Assembly (NCBI GenBank): GCA_036365515.1
Contig: CM070875.1
Coordinates: 95,171,128-95,235,127, forward strand
Direction of reading: 5' to 3'
Source: Torymus aiolomorphi
Taxonomy: Eukaryota; Arthropoda; Insecta; Hymenoptera; Torymidae
Length of the DNA: 64,000 nucleotides
The translations under genes and the position numbers were made by a program. The notes beneath the pieces are model-generated. The model saw only the letters and a list, made by a program, of their open reading frames with translations. It made no database searches and had not been told where the DNA came from. Of this stretch, positions 22,890 through 35,070 are shown one piece after another (position 1 is the first letter of the stretch; each line of letters starts with the position of its first letter).

Positions 22890-23488
22890 ATACACAGAAT
22901 TTCTAAAGTCACACAGCAATAAGCATTGTTGTTTGAGTTGCCACATGTACTTTATTTTTTTATTTCATTTATATGCTTTTTAATTTGATAGTTTATTTGT
23001 ATTGGAAATTTTGTATTTTTAAAATGTAAAAAAAATTAAAAATGAACTATTAGATATGTTGATAATGATCAAATTTTACTAGCAATATAAGTATTTTTTC
23101 TTCATTCAAACTGCTGTCATTCAGCTTAATTTACATTTTGTAATTCAACAAGCAGTCAGAAAAAATTACTAAATACTAAAATTTTTATTCTTTTAATAAT
23201 AAAAAAGGGTAATTTTTTCTGACTGCTTGTTGAATAACAATATGTAAATTAAGCTGAATGACAGCAGTTTGAATGAAGAAAAAATACTTATATTTCTAGT
23301 AAAATTTGATCATTATCAAAATATCTAATAGTTCATTTTTAATTTTTTTTACATTTTAAAAATACAAAATTTTCAATACAAATAAACTATCAAATTAAAA
23401 AAGCATATAAATGAAATAAAAAAATAAAGTACATATGGCAACTCAAACAACAATGTTTATTGCTGTGTGACTTTAGAAATTCTGTGTA
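22890..23488. mobile_element. Long palindrome/foldback, ~600 bp
   Basis: Two arms of about 281 bp (22891-23171 and 23208-23488) are nearly identical in inverted orientation, ends TACACAGAATTTC / GAAATTCTGTGTA, loop about 36 bp. It has no coding capacity. Only a few substitutions separate the arms. Confidence 0.85.
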
Positions 23489-24027
23489 TTCAACATATTC
23501 AAGGAGACGTATATTTGCGTTCAAATGCCTTCATTATAGTCTACTACATGGGAATTTGATTATACATCCATGTAAGGAAATTGGCATTAGACTTACACGG
23601 TAATTGCTCTCTTTTTTTATATATATATATATATATAATACTATTTATTAGTGGAAAAAAATTTTAAAGATTATACTTGGAATTATTTGTTAATCAAAAT
23701 ATTTACTCTAATTTTTTCTGCTTTAACCATGACTTGTCCTCTTATATTGATAAGCATTATAATGCAGTATAAAATTTTAAAGCAAAGTGTATGCAAAATC
23801 AAATATTAAAATGAAAGTTCTACAAAAGCAAATATTCAAAGCAAAGTATATGCAATAACAAATAAATTTAAAAATTATTATTCATTTTATTTTCAACAAT
23901 TATTTAAATTCTTTCTTTTAATATTTATTATAGAGTTTATTCTTCTCTTTATTCTATCCGATGATAATATTTTATACATATAGAACGTAAACATACCGTG
24001 TGCAGACTCGTATATATGCCCAGCCTA

Positions 24028-24192
24028 AACAGCACCAACTGCTGGTCTGCTAATAACAATGGGACACATAACAGTCACGCGCAGAATGTCTTTTCGAAAA
24101 AGCGCATGCACGATGAGAGCCTCGCGCGGGCTGAGCGTGGTGGCGCAATGTCCCCCATTGTTATTAGCAGACCAGCAGTTGGTGCTGTTAAA
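24028..24192. mobile_element. MITE, ~165 bp
   Basis: Terminal inverted repeats of about 38 bp begin AACAGCACCAACTGCTGGTC and pair with GACCAGCAGTTGGTGCTGTT at the right end. The GC-rich middle of about 85 bp has no gene. Open frames reading across it are coincidental. Confidence 0.8.
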
Positions 24193-24455
24193 GCAGAAAA
24201 AACCCGCTGCTAACTGCTTTAGCAGAATGCTTTCTCAAAGAGAATTGAAAAATTACATCAAATAATTTTTTTAAATGTATATTTTAATATAAAACTTCAT
24301 TCCTTCGGTACATCTGATTTTCCATAAATACATTATTGAAAATGATCAAAAAAATTATATTTAAAATAGTTATGTAGTAATTATTAAATTGGAAATTAAA
24401 AAGTTTAAGGTATTATCACATGCAATTTATTGAGTTTATTAATTAATTGAATTTC

Positions 24456-24566
24456 TTCGAAAACCTGCTAACTCAGCATTTGCTTCAAAACCCCACCAAC
24501 TCAGCAATGACTTCGAAAATCCACCACCTCTTAGAATGGTATCAAAAACCATATAACTCAGCGAAG
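24456..24566 (+). repeat. 28-bp tandem repeat, four units
   Basis: Four diverged units with the pattern TTCRAAAACC...CTAACTCAGCAATGNC follow each other at about 28-bp spacing. Confidence 0.55.
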
Positions 24567-24651
24567 GTTTTAAATATACTCTAACATGTTTTCTTTCTTC
24601 TTCAATTTTATAGTGCTAGCTCTAGAATGTTAAAGTACAATTTCTGTATAG

Positions 24652-25530
<879 letters not shown>

Positions 25531-25550
25531 AGAGTAAATATTTTGATTAA

Positions 25551-26392
25551 GGTGGTTCTCCAGGTTTTGATGATATCTACGGGGTTACTGAAACTTTGCA
25601 TAACTAATCATTAATACTTCAAGAAGTTGTATCCGAAAGATTGGGTCAGCTTGCCAGGGAAAAATTGGAGAAAAACTATTTTGAAAACGGCAACTGTAGC
25701 ATAGGCTTATATGTCCCGAAGGTCTAAGGGGACCGGAAATGAAAGGTTTTTTTATTGATAGAAATCTATCTCAAATTTGAGAAATGAGATTCTAATAGTT
25801 TTGCATGTAGCTTTCAAAATATCCAAAGAAAAATACCGGTTGCCAGGCTAAATCGTAAAATATTAAGTATTAAAGTTGGCGATATCTCGTAGGTTAATTT
25901 AGAATGCGCCACGCTGCTTAGCAACGACGCAATTCGTTCTAATAAACACAAGAAATGTTACTATATGATCATTCAAATTATGTCAATGGGTTTTGAGCAT
26001 TTTCTATATTATCTAACAATATTATTTTATAAATTGGCCTTTTCTAGGTCCACTTTTTATTCTAGGTTTATTTATACAAAAACTTTTTAGATTTGGAGTC
26101 ATATTTTCTTATGAAATAGTTAATATGTACTATTTTAACTTACACTTGCACATCTAGCAGAAAGACACGATTCATAAACAAAGACTTTTAATTGACTTTA
26201 CTACGTAGACAAATTGACTTCAAATAAGTGGTTTAATATTTGCATTAAATAATATATATGAACGCAAACTGCCATACCTTTCTTAAAAAATATAAAAAAT
26301 ATTATTAAATCATTTTCGATCTATATTTGTTTAGTTTTTAGAAGATTTTATTTGCACCACTCATTTGACTAAAGAGTTGCTGGAGAACCTCC
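25551..26392. mobile_element. TTAA-flanked DNA element, 842 bp (piggyBac-like target)
   Basis: Ends GGTGGTTCTCCAG and complement of GGAGGTTCTCCAG form the terminal inverted repeats, directly flanked by TTAA at 25547-25550 and 26393-26396. The sequence GAATTATTTGTTAATCAAAA near 23683-23703 is the uninterrupted target in inverted orientation, with a single TTAA. TTAA duplication is characteristic of piggyBac-type transposition. There is no transposase inside, so it is non-autonomous. The short ends are not a recognised piggyBac family. Confidence 0.8.
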
Positions 26393-26396
26393 TTAA

Positions 26397-26983
26397 CAAA
26401 TAATTCAAAGAATAATCTTTAAAAATTTTTTCCACTAATAAATAGTATTATTACCTACAATTTGCCCCTACCCTTCGCTGATAATATTCATCTGGCTCTT
26501 GTGTACATCTTATTAAATATTTATTTGTAATTTATTGATTGCCGTAGGTTATTTTTGCAGTAACATCATGAAATGACATGAAATTGTAGGTAAATCTTTG
26601 TTTCTATATTCGAATGACTGCTTTTATTTGTTAGTTTTCCTGAAAACTCATTTTTAATTTTTATTTTCTATGAAACATCTCATTTTTAATATTTTTTATA
26701 ATAAATTATTTAATTTTAATAACTTATTTTTTTTCTAAAATCTATTTCAAAAACATAGCAAACAAAAGCACTATACAATGTAAAAACAAATATTTACCTA
26801 AAAATTCAATTCATTTCAATTAATGGTTAAAAAATAAAGTTGCGGAAAAGACCCTGTAGACACAAAAAAACCAAGTTTTATAGAAATAAAGTTTAAAATT
26901 GGAGTTTATTAGAACTTAGCCTTTGAGAACTTACCAAAACTTTGTTATCATTATGTATACAGTATACTTTCTATAAAAAATGT
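26397..26983. other. AT-rich spacer with inverted flank copy
   Basis: 26397-26460 is the inverted counterpart of about 23630-23690 (shared word ACTATTTATTAGTGGAAAAA). The rest holds no recognised feature. Confidence 0.4.
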
Positions 26984-27107
26984 AAAAAGGACACACACAT
27001 ACACAGAAGCGCACAGATGTACACACAAAGAGAGAGACGGAGAGAGACGGAGAGGCAGAGAGATGCACATACAATTACATACACTCGCACACATAGACGC
27101 GCACGCA

Positions 27108-27139
<32 letters not shown>

Positions 27140-27226
27140 CACAGACGCACATGCAGTCGCACAGAAAGAGATGCATACACACAGTTATACACACGCACAA
27201 ACACATACACACACACGCGCGCAGAG
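26984..27226 (+). repeat. CA-rich satellite, left part
   Basis: Degenerate ACAC/ACAT/CGCA repeats with markers ACAATTACATACAC and AGTTATACACACGCAC, the same markers seen many times at 32.3-33.7 kb. It is the left half of one array interrupted by the retrotransposon. Confidence 0.8.
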
Positions 27227-27245
27227 TGTGAGTAATAAACCAAAT

Positions 27246-28856
27246 ATGGATAGTGTGCTGAAAAATATATTACCCCAAGTAGGTATCTTCAACAATGAGG
27301 AAAATCCCACCACCGATTCCGATCGGGTGAAAGCCCCGGTGGTCGGTGCAGAAGGGGATAATCGCTTGGCCCCTACTGCATCTCAGAAGACGAGCGAAGA
27401 AGAAAAAGCTGAAGCAAAAGTGGATCACGTGGAGAAGTCGAACAAAGGAATGCTAGGTAAGGGGGGCCCGCATAAAGTATGCCAAGCAGATCTGGAACTA
27501 GGAGTTCCTCGGGGTGCTCTTCCCAAAACTACCCGAAAGACAAAAAAGCCCAGTGCATGGGAGGAACACGAACAGCTAATAGCTGGACTCGTGGAGCACC
27601 TAAACGAGAAAATGCCGGATGGGAAAACCCGAAGAACGGTGACCGCGGAAACCCGTAAGCTGGTAGATGAGATCCAAAAGTCCTTCACACAAATAAGGAA
27701 GCTGATGCGGGCTGCACCGAAGACTATCATCTCAACAACAGCGGCACCTGACAAACAAACTGATGGAGAGGTGAACCAGAGAGCCCAGCTACTCTGCGGT
27801 GTCCAGAATGAGTTGTTCCAGTCGCCAGGTAATACAAACTGGTACAGCCCCCTCCAAGGGACCCCAAAGAGGAAAGAGCACTCTCCACCCTCACCAAACG
27901 TGAAACAGGCTGCAAAGAAGGTATCTCTAGGACAAAAGGCACCACAGACAGTGGTAGCGCTCCCCGGAGTAGAACAAATTCAAGAAGAGAGACCCCAGCA
28001 GATGGCCCCAAAAGAGGTCGAAGAAATGGAGTGGCTACAGAACACGAAGAAGAAAAAGAAGAAGCGAGCAAAAGAAGAAAAAAGAAAGAAGGCCCCCAAA
28101 CAGCGTAAGAAGAAGGCGCTACCAAAGGCACTCCTCATTAGTGCCCAGGAAAGTGCTACATACGCTGACATCCTGAAAGAAGTCAAGAAAGGGTTAGCGG
28201 AGGAAGGACTGGAGGAAAATGTCGATAAGGTCAGAAGAACCAACAACGACCATCTGCTGATAGTCCTCAACAGGGAAAATGGGGATAAGCTGGAATCTCT
28301 CCAAAGAAAGGTGGCTGAGGTACTAGGCGGTCAGGCAGTTGTATCCGGCAAGTCACACGAAGTGGAACTCTCAATACGGGATATTGAGGAGACAACCACA
28401 AAAGAAGAAGTGGAAGCGGCCTTGCAGAAAGCAGCAGGCAGCGAGCTCACAGTAACGAAAGACGCTATAAGAGCGCTATGCCCAGCCTACAAAGGGACCA
28501 AAATTGCTTCAATCAAGCTGCCCGAAGAGGTGGCCCGCAAAGTGATAGGAGATAGAGGCAAAATCCGCATCGGACTAGTGAACTGCACCGTTAAAGAAGT
28601 GACCAGACCGCAGAAATGCTTCAAGTGCTGGAACACGGGGCACATTGCCAGCAAATGCCCGAGTCAGATCGACAGATCCGGCCTCTACCTCAAGTGCGGA
28701 CAGGCAGGGCACAAAATCGCCGACTGCAAGAAAGAACCGCACTGTCCCCTATGTGCTGAAAGGGACAACGATCACCACCACATAGTAGGAAGCTACAAAT
28801 GCGCTGCCTTTCACGAGAAGAAGAAGAATAAGAGCCAACCCGTTAGAAAAAGATGA
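27246..28856 (+). CDS. R1-clade ORF1, gag-like nucleic-acid-binding protein
   Basis: It has 536 residues from the ATG at 27246, chosen because the upstream extension is only microsatellite translation. ORF1 proteins coat the element's RNA and direct it to the target. The first half is charged, with a Lys-rich run near residues 265-285. The C-terminal third has zinc knuckles: CFKCWNTGHIASKCP, then a second whose first Cys is Tyr (YLKCGQAGHKIADC), then CPLCAERDND...HIVGSYKC. Three knuckles are usual for R1-clade ORF1; the Cys-to-Tyr change is one G-to-A transition. Its TGA overlaps the ORF2 ATG in ATGA (28853-28856), suggesting coupled re-initiation. The GC-rich codon use differs from the flanking DNA. 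Confidence 0.85.
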   Translation: MDSVLKNILPQVGIFNNEENPTTDSDRVKAPVVGAEGDNRLAPTASQKTSEEEKAEAKVDHVEKSNKGMLGKGGPHKVCQADLELGVPRGALPKTTRKTKKPSAWEEHEQLIAGLVEHLNEKMPDGKTRRTVTAETRKLVDEIQKSFTQIRKLMRAAPKTIISTTAAPDKQTDGEVNQRAQLLCGVQNELFQSPGNTNWYSPLQGTPKRKEHSPPSPNVKQAAKKVSLGQKAPQTVVALPGVEQIQEERPQQMAPKEVEEMEWLQNTKKKKKKRAKEEKRKKAPKQRKKKALPKALLISAQESATYADILKEVKKGLAEEGLEENVDKVRRTNNDHLLIVLNRENGDKLESLQRKVAEVLGGQAVVSGKSHEVELSIRDIEETTTKEEVEAALQKAAGSELTVTKDAIRALCPAYKGTKIASIKLPEEVARKVIGDRGKIRIGLVNCTVKEVTRPQKCFKCWNTGHIASKCPSQIDRSGLYLKCGQAGHKIADCKKEPHCPLCAERDNDHHHIVGSYKCAAFHEKKKNKSQPVRKR

Positions 28857-31800
28857 GAGTGTTACAACACAACATAAACCACTGCGAGGCGGCACACGAT
28901 CTGTTGACCCAAACGGTCAGAGAGATGAAGATAGATGTGGCCATTATCGCTGATCCGTACATAAGGCTAAACACGCAGGCATGGGTGACAGACACTACTG
29001 GCAAGGCTGTCATCTGGTCCTGCAACAATCGGTCGTTCGAAGATCAGCCGGATACCAAGCATAGTGGCTTTGTGAGAGCAAAGCTCGGAAACGTGAATTT
29101 CTATAGCGTCTATGCTCCTCCCAGCTTAAATATCAGCGAATTTACGGACCTACTTGACAGACTGGTCGAGGATGCCAAGGAACACTCCCCCTGTGCCATA
29201 GCGGGAGATTTTAACGCCTGGGCAGTCGAATGGGGTAGCAAGAAAACGAACGATAGAGGAACCGAGCTTCTACTGGCAATGGCATGCTTGGACTTGACCC
29301 TTCTGAACACCGGGACCCTGCCCACCTTCGAGAGGGACACTGGAAGCTCAATAATCGACCTGACTCTGGTCAGCCCTAGCTTGGCAAGAGTAGGAAACGA
29401 CTGGACGGTGCACGACATGCTCAACGCGAGCGACCATCGGCTCATCAGCTGGTCAGTGCTGAGCACAAAAGCCAAAAAGGGACCCCCATCTAAGAGGGCG
29501 ACCTTCAGAGGATGGAATGCGAACAAATTTGATGTGGAACTGTTTCAAGAAGCATTCAATAGTGAACCTATTGCTGCCAACAGCGCGCAAGAGGAGGTAG
29601 CAGAAGCAATGCGCAGAGTTGCCTTTGCATGTGACGCCACGGTGCAACGAAAGCGCCCCCACAACGACCATCAGCCCATGTACTGGTGGAACAATGATAT
29701 TGCCAAAAGTCGACAGGAAAGCATCCGTGCAAGAAGAAAAGCAACGCGAGCCAGAAAAAAATCAAACTACAGAGATCTCCAGGAATCTTACAAAGCAGCA
29801 CGACTTAAACTGGTCAAATCAATCAAAAGTAGCAAGGCAAATTGCTGGAAAGAGCTGGTTGATGAAGGAGAAAGCGACCCATGGGGTAGACCATACAAAG
29901 TGGTGATGAAAAGAGTGAAACCACAGCCACTGTCTTCACCCACATGCCCGGCCCTGCTGGAGAAGATTGTCACAAACCTCTTCCCACAGCAACCGGACCT
30001 GCAGATCGGTGACCTTAACACGGAGGAACCAATACCACCGATAACACTGGAAGAGTTGAAGATTACGTGCTCTAGACTGGGAAACAAGAAGGCCCCTGGA
30101 CCAGATGGCATCCCGAACATTGCCCTAGAAAAGGCAATAAGTATAGCACCGGATATGTTTCTTCACATGTACAACAGATGCCTACAAGAAGGTTACTTTC
30201 CTGCCAAATGGAAAACGCAGAGGCTGGTCCTTCTCCTAAAAGGAAACAAGCCGCCCGACGAACCATCAGCATATCGTCCCCTCTGCATGCTCGACTCGGC
30301 GAGGAAGATCCTCGAACGGATCATGTACACGAGAATTGAAGCTATAGCCGAAAAGCACCTGTCAGACAGACAGTATGGATTTCGAAAAGGAAGGTCAACC
30401 GTAGACGCGATTAACCTAGTAGTTAACATCGCGAAGGATGCGATCTCAGGGACTAGATGGAAAAATGGTGAGAAGCAATACTGCGCAGTAGTGACGCTGG
30501 ACATGCAGAACGCGTTCAACTCTGCGAGGTGGGACCGAATCATGGAAGCACTCGACCAGTTCAGTACTCCAAAGTACCTTCAAAAATTAATAGCTAGCTA
30601 CTTCACGGACAGAATCCTGCAGTATGACACAGACGATGGACTTAAGGTATATAGAGTCACTGGAGGAGTGCCGCAAGGCTCGGTACTGGGGCCGCTTTTA
30701 TGGATCATCATGTACAACGGCCTACTTAAGCTGACGATCCCAAGGATGGTAACGCCCGTTGCATTTGCAGATGATGTTGCTCTTGTAATTGTAGGCAAGC
30801 ACCTCGAGGATATTAAAAATCTGTTCAACGTGACATTCAGCAAGTATGCTGGATGGATGAACGAATCAGGACTCAAGATGGCTAAGCATAAGACAGAAAT
30901 TACGCTTATAACAAGCAGGAAGACATGCGAAAAAATCACACTACAAGTCGGTGAGCACGAAATTGAGTCAAAACCATCTATCCGCTACCTAGGGGTAATG
31001 ATAGATGCGCGTCTCAACTTCAAGGATCAAGTCGAGAATGCCAGCTCTAAAGCCGCAGCAGTTGGAAGAGCGCTCTCCCGCCTCATGCCAAATATCGGTG
31101 GGCCCAAACCAAGAAGACGAGCTCTCCTAGCGTCAGTGGTTACATCAATACTGACCTATGGTATTGCCATTTGGGCAAGTGCGTTACAGCTGCAGGAGTG
31201 CCAAAGAAGGATATACCCAGTAGGCCGGCAAATGGCGCTGAGAGTTTCCAGTGCGTTTAGGACCGTCTCCAGAGACGCTGCACACGTAATCTCAGGGCTA
31301 CTACCAATCGAGATCCTGGCTGAGGAGCAGAGGAGGATATATCAGCACAGAAACCAAAGGCAGTCAGATGCAGATGACTGTAGGAAAAGAGAAAGACAGA
31401 AAAGTCTTCAACGCTGGCAGGCACAGTGAGACAGCTCCGAAAAGGGTAGATGGACCCACGAGCTCGTCCCGCGGATAGCGGAATGGCTAAGCCGGAAACA
31501 TGGAGATCCAAGCTACTACCTGACGCAGATGCTGACTGGACATGGATGTTTTCGAGAATACTTGCACAAGTATAAGCACGAGGACTTCCCAGAATGCCCA
31601 ACATGTCACGGACTAGAGGAGGGCGCAAGGCATGTGTTTTTCTCATGTCCCAGATTTAACATACAAAGACGAAAGCTCAAAAGAACACTTGTGACGGCGA
31701 TCACGCCAGAGAACCTGGTTCGACAGATGCTTGCATCTGAGAAGGCATGGATTGCCGCAACGGACTTCGCCAGGGAAGTCATTGAAGAGCTACGGAAAGA

Positions 31801-31858
31801 AGAGAAGAAGAGAAGAGAACAGCGAATGATAGATGCGGGGCGCCAGGCTATAAAATAG
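28853..31858 (+). pseudogene. R1-clade ORF2, endonuclease/reverse transcriptase (one premature stop)
   Basis: The frame spans 1001 codons with a single in-frame TGA at 31427-31429, after RWQAQ. Domains: APE-type endonuclease in the first ~210 residues (LQHNINHCEAAHDLL, IADPYI, AGDFNAW, NASDHRLISW), which nicks the target. Reverse transcriptase at about 400-680 (KAPGPDGIPN, DRQYGFRKGRST, LDMQNAFNSARW, GGVPQGSVLGPLLW, catalytic FADDVALV). Thumb and a C-terminal knuckle CPTCHGLEEGARHVFFSCP beyond the stop. The stop sits where relatives carry Trp, a likely G-to-A change, and removes only the last ~143 residues. The catalytic residues that can be seen are intact. It starts inside the ORF1 stop codon (ATGA). 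It might be transcribed from an upstream promoter, but the remaining 5' UTR is only 19 bp. Confidence 0.9.
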
Positions 31859-32283
31859 TAGGCTTTCTTTCTTCATGCAGGTGACCGGACGATGCAGTAA
31901 GAAGAAGACGACTGGACAATGCAGCAAGAAGAAGACGATAACCAAGAGGAAGAGAAGAAGGCAACCTATCCTGAACCTCCAACCAACTAACATCAGTTGG
32001 GGGATGTAGGGAATGACAGCAAGAAGGAAGAGCAACGCTAATGCCTCCCCCGCGAAGTAATACCTAGGGGCAGTTCCGCGGGGGTTTCGTTTAGACGTAC
32101 TAAAGACAAAGAGGTTGGAGTTTAGTGGGTAGGGGTCCTGCACAGCGGGATCTGGTCCATCCATCTGACCAGACAAGTTAGTCCATCAACTTGGCGAGCC
32201 CCACACACGGGGAGCTCCGAGCAGCTCTTGACATGGTGCGTAAAAAAGCATTCTCCACCTCTTCGGAAAAAAAAAAAAAAAAA

Positions 32284-33715
32284 ACACACGCGCAGAGACG
32301 CACATACAGAGACGCACACACACATACACACACCCGCGCAGAGACGCACATGTATAGAGATGCCGAAACCCATACACTTACACGCACAAACACACACAGA
32401 TACACGCACGCACAGAGACGCACATACATACACACAGAGAGAGGGAGAGAGAAGAGAGGGACGGAGAGGGAGAGATACATGCATACACACAGAGTCGCAC
32501 ACACAATTACATACGCACGCACACACAGAGAAGACACGCACACCCAGACGCACACACATACACACGGAGAGAGATGCACTCAGTTACACACACGCACACA
32601 CAGAGGCACACCCACGCTGAGACGCACACACATACGCTTACACACACAGAAGCGCTCACATGTACACACAAAGAGAGAGACGGACAGACGGAGAGAGAGA
32701 GAGATGTACATACAATTACATACACTCGCACACACAGAGACGCACATACACGCATACACACAGAAACGCACACGCACACACATACACACAGAGAGAGATG
32801 CACACACACAGTTATACACACGCACACAGACGCACACTCACATACACACATGCAGAGACGCACATACAGAGGGAGGCACATACAGAGACGCACACACACA
32901 TACACTTACACGCATACATACACACGCGCAGAGACGCACATATATAGAGATGCCGAAACACATACACTTACACACACACAAACACACACAGAGACACGCA
33001 CGCACAGAGCCACACACACATACATGCAAAGAGAGAGGGAGAGAGAAGAGAGAGATGGAGAGGGAGAGAGATGGATGCAGACACAATTACATACACACGC
33101 ACACACAGAGCCGCACACACGCATATTCACAGAGACGAAGACGTACACACAGACGCACATACATACACACAGAGTCGCACACACAATTACATACACACGC
33201 ACACACGCAGATACGCACATATATAGAGATACTGAAACACATACACTTACACACACACGCTGAGACGCACATAGATACAGACACACACACATACACTTAC
33301 ACACACACACATACATACACATTACACCCAAACAGAAACGCACGCACAGGCCACAGACGCACACACACACACAGAGGGGGAGAGATGCACACACAATTAC
33401 ATACACACGTACACACAGAGACGCACACATACACACATACACACAGATACGCACTCGGACACACAGACGCACACACATACACACAAAGCGAGATGCACAC
33501 AGTTACACACACGCACACACAGAGACGCACACACACGCAGAGACGCACATTCATAGAGACGCATACACACATACACACACAGAGACGTACACACAACACA
33601 CACGCATACACAGAGACGCACATACCCGCACAGTGAGGCGCACACACGCACACAGATACGCACACACACGCAGAGACGCACACATAGAGACGTGCGCGCG
33701 CACATACACACAAAC
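32284..33715 (+). repeat. CA-rich satellite, right part, ~1.4 kb
   Basis: Long degenerate array of CACACA, CAGAGACGCACA and GAGAGAGA blocks. Marker words ACAATTACATAC recur at about 32505, 32711, 33082, 33187 and 33392, and AGTTACACACACGCAC at 32581 and 33499, indicating higher-order units of roughly 100-300 bp. Long frames reading across it on both strands are repeat artefacts. Confidence 0.85.
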
Positions 33716-34149
33716 CCTTTCAGTGTCTGGTTCTCTACCAACGAACAATTCTAGTACAAACGAAAATTTAGTATCTGTAATTTCGGCGATAGCCGAAATT
33801 AGGTAAACACCCCATATGTCGATAAAAACATAACCTTAAAATGGTGTTTTTCTTTGGTTACTGAAGCAGTTCGGCAACTGAGTCTTTGAAAATCGGAGAA
33901 TGAGTGGACGAAACTAATTGGCGCTACTGCCAGTAGTGTAATCGTTCAACTATAGTTCATTTTGACATGGGCGGGGAAGTCGCTTTGCTCGAGCAAAATG
34001 TCAGATGAGCTAAATAATCGACTTACGCGCTAGTTTCAAATATTATTTTATATCACCAGCGCCGAAAAATCATACCAAAGTTGTGATTTTGAGGCTAGAG
34101 TGGTATAAAAGTTTTTTCCGTGCATACACAGATATACGTAGGCAGACAC

Positions 34150-34150
<1 letters not shown>
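33716..34150. other. Spacer, unassigned
   Basis: It contains a short palindrome (TTTCGGCGATAGCCGAAA near 33781) and no recognised gene. Confidence 0.3.
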
Positions 34151-34185
<35 letters not shown>

Positions 34186-34188
34186 TTG
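34151..34188 (+). repeat. CA microsatellite
   Basis: A run of CA dinucleotides with CCCACC interruptions at its start. Confidence 0.85.
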
Positions 34189-34194
34189 GTGTTG

Positions 34195-35070
34195 GCCTTA
34201 ATCTTCTTCTCTGCAAATGCAAGTCTGATCACTTGTTTCTACTCATTGACTGCAGGGGATTCAGGGGTGTATTTAAATTTCTTCACGATGTAAAGTATGC
34301 CTATTTTTCCTTGTTTGAAACAGGTCACAGCAATGAATTTTATTTTTAATAGTAACATCCAAAACCGTGCCAGATCTGTTGCCAGTAATACGGGCGACAC
34401 CTTGTAAGGAATAAAAGTCTCTTCCTACAAGTGCTGTCACCAGAAACAATAAGTCCAGTATTTGTAGGTGTTAACTTGACTTCTTCTTTCACTGTGTTTT
34501 CATGGACTCGTGAGCCTCTTCTGCACAAATATTTCCAAGATGCTCATTGATTTTATCGTAAGCAGAATGAGCCACTAGTGATGATAAGTCCATGATTCCA
34601 CAGAAAGTTGATAGTCCAGTATGACCGTGGCCAAGTGCACGCAAGGCATGCATACTCATATTTATTTCCCATGCGTTACTCATGGGGCCAACTTTCTTGC
34701 AGGAAGTTATTGTTGCACTTTGACCGCATCTGTCACACACTAAATCAATTTTGAATTTAAAACGTTGAAGGCTGGATTTGCTTATATGAATAGATCCATG
34801 GCATTCACTGCAATATAGACCTTCTTCGAGCTCAGGAAACAGAACTCAGCTGATGTTGAGTATTCTATTCTTTGTGTTGCAGTGACATCTTCATCTATCT
34901 CTCATCTTTCTAGCTGAAGTTGATGATCTTCGCTGTCTATCATTTTCCTCTTTATGGATATTTCCTTCAAAAATTCTAGCTCTCTTCTTGGACTTTACTC
35001 TTCAGTATTTGGTATCAGGATGAGTATTTCTAAATCTTCCCTTCAAATGTCGTTCATTCGTCGAAGCCAT
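34195..35070 (-). pseudogene. Mutator-like (MULE) transposase relic
   Basis: Read on the minus strand from 35070, the sequence gives an ATG and a basic N-terminus. It then reads EEGLYCSECHGSI, LVCDRCGQSATITSC, a block INMSMHALRALGHGHTGLS followed by TFCGIMDL, HSAYDKINEHL and, after frameshifts near 34500, TGLIVSGDSTC followed by SLQGVARITGNRSGTVLDV. This order (zinc-type cysteines, the FCGIMDL block, then the GDGT-like acidic motif) matches the Mutator-like transposase domain found in insect genomes. At least three stops (near 35010, 34890, 34850) and two shifts mark it as dead. The 3' end fades at the CA microsatellite. A MULE-type MITE with a 9-bp target duplication lies 9 kb away (44066), but no link between the two is proven. 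Confidence 0.65.

Larger units (their letters stand above)
27227..32283 (+). mobile_element. Full-length R1-clade non-LTR retrotransposon in CA satellite (Waldo/Mino-like)
   Basis: It has two overlapping ORFs, a ~400-bp 3' UTR and a short poly(A). It lies between near-identical target copies ACACACGCGC(GC)AGAG (27211-27226 and 32284-32297). R1-clade families Waldo and Mino are known to target ACAY or AC microsatellites; insertion inside this CA array fits that habit. Only one clear inactivating change (a stop in ORF2) and one lost zinc ligand in ORF1 are seen, so it is young. Confidence 0.85.

Noticed and set aside
27063..27245. Upstream extension of ORF1 (His/Thr-rich)
   Set aside because: It is microsatellite sequence outside the retrotransposon boundary at 27227; the ATG at 27246 is the plausible start.
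29110..30543. Several minus-strand frames over 100 codons
   Set aside because: They lie antisense to ORF2 of the R1-clade element, whose motifs are unambiguous.
32191..33636. 481-codon frame of Thr/His-rich repeats
   Set aside because: It is translation of the CA-rich satellite; equally long Cys/Val-rich frames exist on the other strand.
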